Source of the DNA: Papaver somniferum
Taxonomy: Eukaryota; Streptophyta; Magnoliopsida; Ranunculales; Papaveraceae
Reading direction: 5' to 3'
Assembly (NCBI RefSeq): GCF_003573695.1
Contig: NC_039364.1
Span: 232,555,656-232,619,655, forward strand
DNA length: 64,000 bases
Shown: in pieces, positions 11,722 through 23,170 of the stretch
Layout: every line of letters begins with the position of its first letter
Numbering within the stretch: position 1 is the first letter of the stretch
Program-made: the position numbers and the translations under genes
The notes under the pieces: generated by a model
Told to the model about the DNA's origin: nothing
Database searches by the model: none
Seen by the model: the letters and a program-made list of their open reading frames with translations, nothing else

Positions 11722-11877
11722 GGGAACCGATCCTAGTAAGAGGTGCAGTACATCACAAAGGGGACCCGATCCTATGGACATGTGCAACACGTTTTTAGTC
11801 AAAGGGGAACCGATCCTATGGACATGTGCAACACATGTAAGTTAGATACCATATATATGTGGGGAACCGATCCTAGT
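11722..11877. repeat. Four direct repeats in the A3 LTR
   Basis: Units begin at about 11,722, 11,761, 11,804 and 11,861, each with GGGAACCGATCCTA (one copy gggacccgatcct). The middle two extend through tggacatgtgcaacac. They lie about 550-700 bp upstream of the LTR TATA box, in the U3 region, where short direct repeats often act as enhancer elements. The enhancer role is inferred only from position. Confidence 0.8.
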
Positions 11878-12427
11878 ACCTAGTCAACCGAATTTTGGAA
11901 AGCTAGTGTGACTATGCACAGTACTCACATGGAGGTAGAACCGAAACTTGTTTTGGTAGAACCGCTAAACCCATGATTGTGATTAAATGTTGGTTTGATC
12001 AATCGCATAGTTCTTGAAAGTCAGATGAACCGATTCTAAACTTGTTTGGAAGTGTGGCAAATCGATTTCAAGGTTGTAAGTGTGAAAGAGAACTTACAAA
12101 GTAAGGATGTCGACATACTTTGAACACGTGCTATGAATGTTTCTTTCTTTAATTGTTCAAAGATATTTCTTAATGGCTAAGGGAAGAGAATCCCAGGATC
12201 GAAACATAAGTAAGTTAAGAATCTTTTAATTAAGGTTATTAATTTCATTTTGTAGGGAAATTCCAGAATTAGTAATGTGCATTTACTAATTAGATTTTCC
12301 GAGAGATTTCGATCATTATTTTTGGACAGAGAATTTCCAGGAATTATGAAAACCGAATTTGTACATTAATGAATATCTTGAGAATATTTTCGGTTTTGAA
12401 AATTCCTTGGTGTCCAAACTTCTTGTC

Positions 12428-12435
12428 TATAAATA
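12428..12435 (+). promoter_or_regulatory. TATA box of the A3 LTR
   Basis: TATAAATA preceded by tcttgtc, followed by a leader beginning cttgaattttgcc. It occupies the same relative place as TATA boxes in the other A-type LTRs. Confidence 0.55.
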
Positions 12436-12951
12436 CTTGAATTTTGCCTTTCTAGAAAACTAATCCTTTGTAACAACAGACTTCCTCTTTTGTTGTTGTT
12501 ACTGGTGTAGCCGCCTATTCGGAGAGGAGAGTAACCTAATTAGGAGAAATCTCTTACGTCCGCTCAGTTTAAAGTCCTCTTTGGTATTGAGAATCTCTAG
12601 TGTGTACCGTTGGTGGAAAACTAGATAATTGCGGTTTATGTTTTGTTTTCGATTGATTTGATTGACTAACGGTGGTTGAAATCTGATTGCACCTAGTTTG
12701 TTTATTCTTGAGAATCTTCTCTTATGAAATAAGATTCACTTAAACTAGTTCATAGTTTCGACATGGATCTTTAGACTGTTGTTAGTTCTAAAGACGATCT
12801 TATGATAATCCATTGTTAACAGACTCCGTTCTGTGCGTGATTGATCACAAGAGATTCAAGTGATTGTGTGCAGGTTTTTATTAAAGATTTAAGAAGATTT
12901 GAAGACAAAGAAGATATTGAAGATCTGACTTGGGTTTTATAATCTTTGGTG

Positions 12952-14966
12952 TGAAAGCATAGCTCGGTCGACCTCGCATGCATTGCTATCTCAAGCATGT
13001 TTGTCAATGTTAGTGATCAAAACTATGAGTCTTGATTTCTAGTCTACATAGCTAAGTCTCGGACTAGGATAGAAAAGTGTAGTTGAGCTCAAGGACTTCA
13101 TGGCGATTCATCATACAACAACGAAGATCTACTCGAGGAACCGTGGAACTTTATCAACAAAAAGGTATGTGGAGACTTGAACTTATCTATCACTCAAAAG
13201 TCTATTTCTTTTTTCTCCTACTTCTTATGAGACAAAAGTCGTATGCTATATAGACTGGATCATACACATTTGATATTTCGAGCCGAGTATATCTTGCCTA
13301 TATATCTCTCGAAATCATGTGTTGGTAAAGCGTTTCGCTTTGATCGGGTTTATCTTCACCTAATGACGAAAGTCATATTGTTTCAATCACTTTGAAAATC
13401 GCTTTGACGAGAAATAGTGTAACAACTATATAACATCCTCTAAGAATGTTTCAATAGTTGGAATGAGAGTTTAGTTCTATATAACCAATGATGGATTTAA
13501 GCATTGTGTGGAAACACATATGTGCATAAGTCCTATTCCTTAATCCGAAGTTTGCGAACTTTGTTGATTGAGAGAAACCGGAGGAATCGGCTTTGCCAAG
13601 TCCGCGAACGGATGGAAGTTCTCTTGCCGATAATTTCTGCTGGGATTTTCCAAAAACTCGTTTGCGTGTTTAGTCCGCGAACTGGTGGAAGTCTCCTTGC
13701 CGAGATTTTCTGCTGAGTTTGGAAAACTCTGCCTCTTAAGTCCGCGAACTTGTTTGCGTACTTGAGTAGGTTATGATCTAAAGATGTGCTCTGAACATGA
13801 AACTTAAATTACCAAGGAATGCAGTATGCAAACGGTGGCTATAAAGTTCATGAGCCGATTCAATCGAATTGAATCATCTTTGTTTCAATTGTGTCTTGTG
13901 TAGTTACATAAGATCTCATAGAAATTGAACAACTCTCTAACTAGTTCATTTGAGTCAATTGAACTAGTTATGGTGAAGAAGAACAAGGTTAATATGAAAT
14001 GCTCATATGGTTGACTTTTTGGGTTACTATGTTGAACCAACATACACGTACACGTTTGGGCACGATTTTCACGAACCCAGTTAACGTATATCTCAAGTGT
14101 GTGTGAAAATCTAAGTTTTCGATCTAACGGTTGAGAAATATTAGCTTGAGTCTAAATCAGTTTTTCATCTAACGGTGAATATTGATTGTTGTGTAACTAA
14201 GGCAAAACCCTGATTTGAAGACTATATATAGGAGACATCTAGCATTGGGCAAAACTAATCCCCACACATCTGTGTGATACTAGTGCGCTCGCAAGAGTCG
14301 ATTCTCCTCTAACCTTTGGTTTTCTTCTCTAAAACCAGGTTAACGACTTAAAGACTTCATTGGGATTGTAAAGCCAGACCGATACAACTTTTATCGTAGT
14401 TGTGTGATCTGATCTTGCATATTCTATCGTACGAGTATAATCTTTGATTGGCTTGAGATCGTGAGAGTTCTCTGATAGGTAAGATAAAGAAGTCACAAAC
14501 ATCTTCGTCTCACTATTTGTGATTCCTCGACGTCATCTTGTGTATTCAAGTAAGACCATTGATAGGTGATTGATTAATCTAGGCTTTTCTTCGGGAATAT
14601 AAGACCGGATTATCAATTGGTTCCTTTTCACCTTGATTTCATATCTTAAGACGGAACAAAAATCTAGGGTTTTTCTGTGGGAGACAGATTTATCCTTTGA
14701 TAGATTTTTCTGTGTGAGACAGATTTGTTTATTATCAAGTCTGCGATTTTGGGTTGCAGCAACTCTTGGTTGTGGGTGAGATCATCTAAGGGAATCAAGT
14801 GCACAGTATCCTGCTGGGATCAGAGGCGTAGGAGTACAATTGTACCTTGAATTAGTGGGAGACTGATTGGGGTTCAACTATAGTCCAGTCCGAAGTTAGC
14901 TTGGAGTAGGCTAGTGTCTGTAGCGGCTTAATACATTGTGTATTCAATCTGGACTAGGTACCGGGG
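12952..14966 (+). mobile_element. Truncated A1-family LTR
   Basis: It starts tgaaagcatagctcggtcgacc, a slightly damaged TGTTAGAGCAT start, and tracks the LTR at 2499 throughout, including the repeated 'ccgcgaac...ggaagt...tttctgctg' modules (13,545-13,770). It breaks off at 'ggactaggtaccgggg', where another LTR start follows directly. About 400 bases of U5 are missing compared with the A2 LTRs. Confidence 0.8.
14223..14232 (+). promoter_or_regulatory. TATA box of the A1-family LTR
   Basis: TATATATAGG followed by agacatctagcattgggc, equivalent to the site at 4919. Confidence 0.6.
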
Positions 14967-15584
14967 TGTTAGAGCATAGCTCGGTCGACCTCGCATGCGT
15001 TGCTATCTCAAGCATATGTTGTCAATGTTAGTGATCAAAACTATAAGTCTTGATTTCTAGCCTACATAGCTAAGCCTCGGGCTAGGATAGAAAAGTGTAG
15101 TTGAGCTCAAGGACTTCATGGTGATTCATCATACAAGACGAAGATCTACTCAAGGAACCGTGGAACTTCATCAACGAAAAGGTATGTGGAGACTTGAACT
15201 TATCTATCACTCAAAAGTCTATCTCTTCTATCTCCTACTTCTTATGAGACAAAAGTTGTATGATATGTAGACTGGATCATATACATTTGATATTTCGAGC
15301 CGAGTAGGAGATAGAATAGATATACTTTTGAGTGATAGATAAGTTCAAGTCTCCACATACCTTTTTGTTGATGAAGTTTCACGGTTCCTTGAGTAGACCT
15401 TCGTCGTTGTATGATGAATCCCCATGAAGTCCTTGAGCTCAACTACACTTTTCTATCCTAGTCCGAGACTTAGCTATAATAGACTAGAAATCAAGACTCA
15501 TAGATTTAATCACTAACATTGACAAATATGCTTGATATAGCAACGCATGCGAGGTCGACCGAGCTATGCTCTAACAACCCGCAC
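14967..15584. repeat. Head-to-head pair of LTR 5' ends (inverted repeat)
   Basis: Positions 14,967 to about 15,240 read as the first 275 bases of an A1 LTR on the plus strand. About 15,304-15,584 is the same segment in reverse complement, ending gagctatgctctaaca. The roughly 60-bp spacer contains ttgatatttcgagccga. Small differences between the arms (for example a single-base deletion and substitutions near 15,395) show they are not an assembly mirror. A transcript through it would form a long hairpin. Confidence 0.9.
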
Positions 15585-15844
15585 GAGACCTGGGAATTGT
15601 ACCAGAACTGACAAACACGAACCGGAAGTTAAAAGGTACAAATAAATAATTTCTAGAACCGGTGTATCAATGGTCAAGGTACCGATTAGTAGATTCTCGT
15701 TTCTGGACCGGACTGAAATACATGTTCATCTAAATCGAATCTCGAACTCGCAGACTTCAGTCTTCGTTCTTTTCTTCTTCATCTTCTCATTTCCAAACTG
15801 ACGCCACCACTACTATTATTCGAATACCACCACCACCAGTATCT
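15585..15844. other. Decayed sequence beyond the pseudogene fragment
   Basis: This lies between the inverted LTR ends and the last recognisable O-fucosyltransferase block. It includes a triplet-rich stretch (accaccaccaccag near 15,830). No further domain of the family was recognised on the minus strand. A plus-strand frame running from about 15,770 to 15,972 is the antisense of the pseudogene. Confidence 0.5.
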
Positions 15845-15972
15845 TTCATCGCCCCAAATTACGTTGACTTATTTGATCGTAACAACCAAAGCAGTACCAC
15901 GAATTCTAGCAATCACAACAGCATTAACGATTTGATTTCTCTGTTGCTTCATTCCTCCAGAAACAACAATTA
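15845..15972 (-). pseudogene. O-fucosyltransferase-like pseudogene, 3' part
   Basis: Read on the minus strand from the Copia boundary, the frame gives VVSGGMKQQRNQIVNAVVIA, then a stop where the family normally has glutamine, then VNVIWGDE. This is the highly conserved N-terminal block of plant O-fucosyltransferase-family (PF10250) glycosyltransferases, type II membrane proteins of the Golgi; the match is from memory and very specific. The 5' part lies at 28,799-29,100. Removing the 12.8 kb inserted block and one copy of ATAAA brings both parts into one frame. Homology fades below 15,845 into a GGT-rich repeat; the rest of the protein is absent. Confidence 0.8.
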
Positions 15973-15977
15973 ATAAA

Positions 15978-16156
15978 TGAGAATTGATAATCTCATGATA
16001 ATGAAGAAAGTGAAAACAGAGATGAAAGAGAAGAAGTTTATTAAACAGACAGACTCAATTCAGACACATTAAATACTATATGTTTTCAATGACTTTTAAC
16101 TAAAGTCAATAACCTTTGACTAAAGTCAATGACCAATTACACAATCATTCCTATTA
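15978..16156 (-). repeat. 3' LTR of Copia B
   Basis: About 179 bp, matching 28,614-28,793 closely except for a small indel after 'gaagtttatta' and a duplicated 'ctaaagtcaat' segment. The purine-rich TTTGAGGAGGGATAA tract (minus strand, around 16,156-16,170) lies just inside. Confidence 0.88.
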
Positions 16157-16245
16157 TCCCTCCTCAAACTGATAATTGATACAAGAATCAGCTTGAAAAG
16201 AACTAATTAACAAGACTAAAGTCAATGACCAATTACACAAGCATT

Positions 16246-16832
16246 CTAAAAAGAAACTAAAGTATTACAAGCATTTCCTGACACAGTTAACTGACTATTA
16301 TCTGTAGAATCAATATGTGAAGACAGACATAAAGCAGTAGAAGTAATAGAAGTACTGGCAGAAGAACCAAGTAATTGTTGCAGAAGATAAGTAAAAGCTG
16401 GAGCACACAACCATTTTGTAAACAAGTCTGTCAACTGTTGATCTGAAGGAATATGTTGAACATTCAAGAATCCACTAGTTACCAATCTCTGACCACATGA
16501 TAATGTATCTTTATATGTTTTCCCTGGAATGATATACAGGGTTAGCAGACAAGTAAATTGCACTTGTATTATCACAGTATAGTGTAATAGGTAGTTTTAA
16601 AGTAATGTGAAGCTCATATAATAAAGAAGAAAGCCATTTTAATTCTGTTGTTGCAACAAATAAACTTTTGCACTCTGCCTCTGCTGTAGATCTTGACACA
16701 ATAGGTTGCTTTTTACTAGACCATGAAATAAGAGAACCACCAAGAAATATTGCATAACCACAAGTAGATCTAGCTGTTTCTGGACAACTTCCCCAGTCAG
16801 AGTCAGTGTAAGCAGTTAACTCATGAATATCT
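16246..16832 (-). pseudogene. RNase H region of Copia B
   Basis: The minus strand gives TDSDWGSCPETARSTCGY, then WSSKKQPIVSRSTAEAE, then LYCDNTSAIYLSANPVYHSR, the Copia RNase H pattern with the D, E and D catalytic residues visible. A frameshift follows near 16,515, after which the C-terminal segment (TSGFLNVQHIPSDQQLTDLF) continues in another frame to about 16,250. It processes the RNA-DNA hybrid during reverse transcription. As it stands it cannot yield one protein. Confidence 0.88.
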
Positions 16833-18031
16833 CATTTCCTCAAAGTAATGCCATAAAAAATAGTCCCCTTCAGATATCTAAGAATTCTCTTTACCAATAA
16901 TAAATGAACATCTGTGAGTGCATGCATAAACTGACTTACATAATTAACTGAAAAACATATATCAGGTCTTGTTAAACATAGATATTGCAACATACCAACT
17001 ATAGTTCTATAAGTTGTTATATCTTGTAATAAAACACCATCATTTATAAATACTCTAGGATTTTTTACTACTGGAGTACTGCATGAAATACATTCAATCA
17101 TGTGAGCTTTGTTAAGAAACTCAAGAGTATATTTATTCTGTGTCAGTAGGATATCAGTTTCAGTTCTATGTGCTTCTATCACCAAGAAATAATTCACATC
17201 ACCCAATTGTTTCATAGCAAATTTAGAACTTAAAGATTGAACCAGATGATCAAGCAAAGAAACTGAAGTACCAGTCAAAAGAATATCATCAACATATAGA
17301 AGTAGCACCATCATTTGAGAACCAGCAACATACACAAACATTAAAAAGTCTGAAACTGTTCTAACAAATCCATAAGATAATAAAGCAGAACTGAATTTTT
17401 GAAACCAGGCCTTTGGTGCCCGTTTTAATCTATATAAGCTTTTCTTTAGATGACACACTTTATTAGGGAATTCTTTACTAATAAACCATGGTGGTTGTTT
17501 CATATAGACATTCTCAGTTAAATCCCCATGCAGAAATGCATTTGAAACATCCAATTGTCTTATGGACCAACCTCTAGTAATAGCATCATTTTCATCTTTC
17601 ATTGAAACTTTCCAGTCAAGAATTTGGATTGCTTCCTTAAAACTTTTTGATTCAGATGGAGTATTAAGTAAAGAAGCAAAAGAAGATGGAAGAGGATATT
17701 TGGCAGAAGCATAAGAAACATGATCAGGAAAAACTTTTGATTTGATAATACCTTTCTGAGATCTTGTAACAATTCTTGAAGAAGGAGATGGAACTAATGA
17801 ATCTGAGGAACTATCTTCTATAACATGAGAATTAGAAGATGAAGAAAATTGATTTGAATCAACTAAAGAATGAGAAATAGAAGTAGTAGGAGTAGAGTAA
17901 TAGAACTCAGTTTCAGAGAAAATAACATGTCTTGAAATGTAAGTTCTTTTATAAATAGGATTATAACACTTATAATCTTTATGCAAAATACTATATCCAA
18001 TAAAAATACATTTTACAGACTTTGGAGACAA
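16832..18031 (-). pseudogene. Reverse transcriptase and integrase C-terminus of Copia B
   Basis: The open frame begins in the integrase C-terminal region (SPKSVKCIFIGYS) and leads into RT: IRQLDVSNAFLHGDL, SLYRLKRAPKAW, and the catalytic LLLYVDDILLTG. It ends in the usual TRPDICFSVNYVSQFM and KRILRYLKGT blocks. Between KDENDAI and TRGWSIRQLD the palm/finger segment that normally contains KWVF and RLVAKG is missing, an in-frame deletion of roughly 85 residues near 17,570. The polymerase would be inactive although the YVDD box survives. Confidence 0.93.
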
Positions 18032-18105
18032 TTTATCAGTTCTAGAATGTCCTAAGAATGGATAGCAAACACAACCAAATACTCTCAGAAAAGAATAATC
18101 TGGTA

Positions 18106-18110
18106 TATCA
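18106..18110. repeat. Target site duplication of A2 (left)
   Basis: TATCA directly before TGTTAGAG; the partner copy is at 26,162-26,166 after ctttttca. Both lie in the integrase frame of Copia B. Confidence 0.95.
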
Positions 18111-20164
18111 TGTTAGAGCACTGCTCGGTTGAACCCACTAGCGTTGGTATGTCAAGTTAGTTGTCAATTTTAGTTGCCAAAATGCATTCTTGATTTAGCA
18201 TACTAAAGATAGTTTCAGACTAGATTAGGTCTAAGAAGTTGAATCGAAGCTATTCTTAAAAGATGAAGATTGAAGACTACAAGAAGACATCAACAAATAC
18301 TTCATCAAAGGTATGTGATTGATTTAATTTGGATTCTTGTTCTATTCTACCTTTCTAATCTATCAAGATATATGCTCACTATATGGAACAATTCCGATGC
18401 GGTAAATGTACATTTATGTATCTATACTTGAGGTTATTTGATTCATGACTTTGGTGATAATAACCTTTATCCCTATGAAGGATCTCATGTTATAATTAAT
18501 GAGCTTGCGAATCCAATGAGCCAAGAATCACTCAATTCCGAGTTATAACGACAAAGTTATGAGTGATTTAAGTTCATTAGTAGGAAACATTCCATGGGCT
18601 TTGGAGTGGTCCGCGAACTTGGGCCCAATACGTGATTAAAGGGGATTTTTGGTCAAGTTGGTGATGTTTCCTTATCTAGGCAAGTTAGCTATTGGTCCAA
18701 ACACTTTTGATTACCATATTAAAATGTTTGTGATTCCTGCCTAAGTTAAAATGTGATTTATTCACATAAATATAATTTTTGCTAAATAAGTTATTTATTT
18801 AATTATTTTGGCAAGAGTTTTAACTTAGGAAAGACTCCATTATTTAGGAGAGTCTTGTAAAAGGAAAATAGCTTTGCATAGCTTCCAAGCTATTGTTCAT
18901 TATAAATAAGGAGTTAGTGAGTTAACAAGTTTTTCATCCCTTTGGAAAATTGGCGTAAGCTCTGCAGGTTGTTTTTCACGTCTTCCGTTCTTCGTGAACG
19001 AGAGTGAGATAAAAGTCTTTGTATTAGGGATCACAAAGCCAAGTTGGATTTAATCTTCATGATTGATCATACAACTTGTAATCTAGGTTTTTCACCTCTT
19101 GTCTATTCTAAGGATTTCTCTTCTTATATAAAACCATTCAAGAGTTGTTGATCATAAACCCTTGGTTTTGATAGATTTCTGTTTCCGATCGTACACCAAC
19201 ACTTGTTAGTCGAAATCAGAGACTAGAAAGAAAAACTTCTTTTGAGGCATCTCGTAAAAATCCTTGAGAAGTTTTAAACAAGATATCTCTAGATTTATTC
19301 TAGTTTTTCTTGTGGTAGATTTATTAGGGTTTTCTTAACTTGGAAATTGATCTTTGGAATCACCCAAGTTTACTTACGGAAATCAGGTTCACGGACTCCT
19401 TGTGTGTACGCATACTGATTGTAAGTTAAAACCCTAATCTACAAGTTTGTTTTGATATTACTTTTACCTAGTAATTGTTTTTATCAAAATAAACACAAGA
19501 TTTCCAAAACCTTGATTCATATCTAAAGGGAAATCAAACTGGTATTTTGTGCAGACAAAATATCAAATCGTATCGATCATTGTGGTGTATCTTCTAAAGA
19601 GAACTTTGGGTTCTGCTAGAAGATTTGTGTGAAGAGTTCCTAAATAGAATCGGTATTCTGCTAGGAGTTATACAAGTGCTGAAGAAGGTATTACATCTAG
19701 TTCGAATAGGTAGTAGGAATTTAGTGTAACAGCTTATAATCAGTGTGTGTTTATTCTGGACTAGGTCCCGGGGTTTTTCTGCATTTGCGGTTTCCTCGTT
19801 AACAAAATCTGGTGTCTGTGTTATTTCTTTTCCGCATTATATTTTATATAATTGAAACAATACATGTTGTGCATTCGTGAACATCAATTGGAAATCCAAC
19901 CTTTGGTTGTTGATTGATATTGATTGATTCTTGGACATTGGTCTTTGGTACCGTCCAAGTTATTCCTTGTATTTGATAAAGACTCGTTATTGTTCTTAGC
20001 TTGAGTAAAAATCAAATCAAGAGAGAGATATTAACTCCTTGAGATACTTTTATCTAGATTGAGTCTGACTGTCTAGTTGATTCTATAGTAAAATATTTCG
20101 GAGTTAGTCCATACAGATTGCTAATCGAAATATTGGGTGGTGTTGTTAGACCCTCGCTTTTTCA
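18111..20164 (+). repeat. 5' LTR of A2
   Basis: 2,054 bp, TGTTAGAGCACTGC to CGCTTTTTCA. TATA box at 18,901. Aligns end to end with 24,129-26,161. Confidence 0.93.
18901..18908 (+). promoter_or_regulatory. TATA box of the A2 5' LTR
   Basis: TATAAATA followed by aggagttagtgagttaac; the 3' LTR has the same site at 24,927. Confidence 0.6.
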
Positions 20165-20166
20165 AT

Positions 20167-20181
20167 TGGTATCAGAGCAGG
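20167..20181 (+). other. Primer binding site of A2 (initiator tRNA-Met)
   Basis: TGGTATCAGAGCAGG lies two bases after the LTR end. TGGTATCAGAGC is the standard complement of the 3' end of plant initiator tRNA-Met used by Copia elements. Confidence 0.95.
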
Positions 20182-20229
20182 CAAACACGCTAAGACCTCA
20201 TAAGTCTGTGTTTGTAGCAATCTGATTCT

Positions 20230-22329
20230 ATGGAAAGAGGTGCTAGATCTATAAACGTACCACCAGCCTTTGATGGCACTAATTACTTATGGTGGAAAAT
20301 TTCTATGCGAGCTTTTCTTCAAGCACGTGATTTTCAATCATGGGTATATATAGTTAATGGCTATGATTCTCCCGTTTTGGTAGTTGGAGATGTAAACATT
20401 CCCAAGAACATTGGTGAATACAGTCATGCCGAGATACTTGCTGCAAAGCAAAACTCCGACGGTTTGAATGTTATCATCCATGCCATTACCCCAGATCTTC
20501 AGCACCACGTGACTACGTGCAATAAGTCTAAAGATGCTTGGGATATCTTAAAAACCGTATTCGAAGGGAATGCTGCTGAGAAAGAAGCAAGGCTTCAAAA
20601 TCTAGCTTCTGACTGGGAAAACCTTCGCATGTATGATGATGAAACCTTTGATGAGTTTAACCAAAGACTTTCTCAAATAGTTAACTCCTCTTTTTCATTA
20701 GGAAAAACTATTCCGGAGAAAGATATTGTGTGCAAAATTCTCAGGTCTCTACCATCAAGATACGAGTCTAAGAAACATGCCATTGAAGAAGGAAACGATC
20801 TTTCTACACTCTCCAGAAGTACTCTTGCTGGAAAGTTAAAGATCTTTGATAATGAACACACAAGAAAAGCGGTGATTTATCTTAAAGCTGCAAACAATTT
20901 TGAATCCTCTAAGGATAAATCTGATTCGCCAGATACTAAGGATGTTACTCCACGATAATTTAGAAAATTCTTGAGAGACAGGAAAAAGAGTTTTTCTAAA
21001 AGTGTAACATCTCCTAAGGATGGTGTACAATGTTATAACTGTCGTGGTTTCGGGAACTTGCCTGCAGTATGTCCTAGCTGGAGTCGTAGACAATCGGCAT
21101 ATGCAGCAGATTTGCCTACTCTTGATGATGGACCTGAATATTATAATCCTCAAGAGATCATAGGCGAGGTTGCATTAGCTTATGGAAAAATTCTTTCTGA
21201 TACTGATTCTGATTCTGACGAAGAAGTGTTCCATGATGATCCAGTAGCTAATAATCTTCTCAAAGAAATTCATCGGAAACTTTCGGAGGCTGAAAGCACC
21301 ATTTTCAGTGAGAAAGTTAAATATGACAGAATTCATAGTCGGAATAAAGACTTTCAAGACCAACTTGATTCTATTGGTGCAAGACATTATCTCAATGAAA
21401 TACGAAAGCCTAAAAGAAGAAATTGCCGAAGGTCGAGATCGGGAAGTTACTCTTCAAGCAAAGCTAGATAACTTGGAGAATATTGAGATGAGCTTGTTAT
21501 TTTATTAGGAACGGGAAGATCTCAAAGTTCAATGTAAATCATCCAAGAATGATCTAGTTATTGCGCTTGAGAAGGTCAAAAGTTTGGAAGAAGAAAACTT
21601 GAGCTTAAAAGAGAGCTTGTCTAGAAATATCAGCTCAGATAAATTAACCTCGATATTGGGAGCATGTAGAATTCATCGTGATACACGAGGATTGGGCTAT
21701 GAAGGAATAGACGCTCCTAGTATTTTAAAGAGGTAAAATTTATCAAAGATAAATATTCTTCTCAACCAAAACCTTCCACAGTTGACAAAAGTAAAGTATC
21801 TCTACCAACTACGGATGGCGAAAAGAAGAAATCCTGCCAAGCTCCAAAGCAAGAACATACACATTCAGGTAATACTAAACATAACTTTTCCCATTATACT
21901 AAACATTGTTTTTATTGTGGAAAACCAGGTCACTTGCAAAGGAATTGCAGATTTCTTAAACGAGATAAAACCAGATATGATTCTGTTAGGATGACAAGAT
22001 CTGATGTTCCAAACTAGAGAAAAACTGAATCTCATAATATCAGTTCTTTCAGTATTCCCCCAAAGAAGTTTCACAATTATATTGTGGAGAAAAAGAAATA
22101 CGTTGCTCCAAAAGATACTCAGAAATGGGTACCAAAGAAGACCAATAAAGCAACGATTTCTACTAAGAAGGATCTCCCAGACAAGAGTTTGACAAGGGAT
22201 AACATCTTAAAAAGGTATGGAACATTTATTGAAAGTTTCAAGGAAGTTTTTAAATTCCTAGAGTCCATGCATGATTTTGTTTCGAATACCTGTAGTGAGC
22301 AAGATTTTGCTCACCTCAACACAACCTGA
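20230..22329 (+). pseudogene. gag of A2 with stops and frameshifts
   Basis: It starts ATGGAAAGAGGTGC, 49 bases after the primer site. Residues 1-240 are a Copia gag capsid domain (PPAFDGTNYLWWKISMRAF, then DAWDILKTVFEG and RLQNLASDWENLRM). A TAA at 20,956 stops it, but the same frame continues with CYNCRGFGNLPAVC, a zinc knuckle in which the histidine is replaced by asparagine. After about 21,400 the frame shifts and a glutamate/lysine-rich coiled-coil segment follows. A second, intact knuckle, CFYCGKPGHLQRNC, lies near 21,909-21,952. The region ends with KYVAPKDTQKWVPKK, typical of the gag-protease junction in Sirevirus elements. Confidence 0.9.
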
Positions 22330-22429
22330 TTGTGTTGAAAGTGCATCCTCGCCAAGAAGCCCTAATAAATGCGGTGAGGATTGCAAAAGAATTGGGGCGC
22401 ACATATTAAGTTGGGAAATTTCTAAATAT

Positions 22430-23170
22430 GTGGAACAATTTATTGTTTCGAGTTGAGTTTAACTCGCTTATATATTCCTCGAAACATGTGTTGGTAAGCT
22501 TTCGCTTTGATCAAGTTTATCTTCACCTAGTGACGAAAGTCATGAAAAGTTTCAATCACTTTGAGAATTGCTCTGACGTGAATCGGTCTGTGAATAACGG
22601 CTACATAGCGTCCTCTAAGAATGTATCAATAATTGAAATGAGAGTTTAGATTACATAACTATGTATTCCTTGAACCGAAGTTTTCGAACTTTGTTGATCA
22701 AGAGAAATCAGAAGGATTGTGGAATTGGCTTGCCAAGTCCGCGAACTGTCGGAAGTTCTCGAACGAGAATTTCTGCTGGATTTTCCAAAACTCGTTCATG
22801 TGCTAAGTACGCGAACTCAGTCCGCGAACTGGCGGAAGTTCTCTTTCCGATAATTTCTGCTGAGTTTGGAAAACTCAACCGATTAACTTAAGTCCACGAA
22901 CTTGTTTGTGAACTTAAGAGGTTATGATCTAAAGATGTGCTTTGAACATGAAACTTAAATTACTAAGGAATGCTTTATGCAAACCGTGGCTATAAAGTTC
23001 ATGAGCCGATTCATCGAATCGAATCATCTTTGTTTCAATTGTGTCTTGTGTAGTTACATAAGATATCATAGCAATTGAACAACTCTCTAACTAGTTCATT
23101 TGAGTCAATTGAACTAGTTATGGTGAAGAAGAATATGATTTATATGGAAGTGATCATATGGCTAGATACC
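22430..23170 (+). repeat. A1-LTR-like segment inside A2, where pol is expected
   Basis: Text such as 'ctttcgctttgatcaagttt' and 'ccgcgaactggcggaagttc', up to 'gaacaactctctaactagtt', follows the order in the A1 LTR at 13,290-13,990. No LTR ends are present, so this is an internal LTR fragment introduced by recombination or deletion rather than a full insertion. Confidence 0.8.

Larger units (their letters stand above)
10980..12951 (+). mobile_element. Truncated A-type LTR (subfamily A3)
   Basis: It starts TGTTAGAGCATGGCTAGGTTG and follows the A2 LTR pattern (gttggtatgtcaagtttgg). It carries a TATA box at 12,428 and stops where another LTR begins at 12,952, without reaching a recognisable ctttttca end. 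No polypurine tract precedes it: the left neighbour is the LINE relic. It is a solo or truncated LTR diverged from both A1 and A2. Confidence 0.7.

Noticed and set aside
11722..11877. Regularly spaced repeats as a CRISPR-like array
   Set aside because: Plant LTR sequence, only four imperfect units with unequal spacers; no associated genes.
15770..15972. Plus-strand frame with proline and asparagine runs ending HSSRNNN
   Set aside because: It is the antisense of the O-fucosyltransferase pseudogene fragment, which is recognised with confidence on the minus strand.
20167..20181. tRNA-related sequence as a tRNA gene
   Set aside because: It is only the short complement of the tRNA-Met 3' end adjoining an LTR, a primer binding site.
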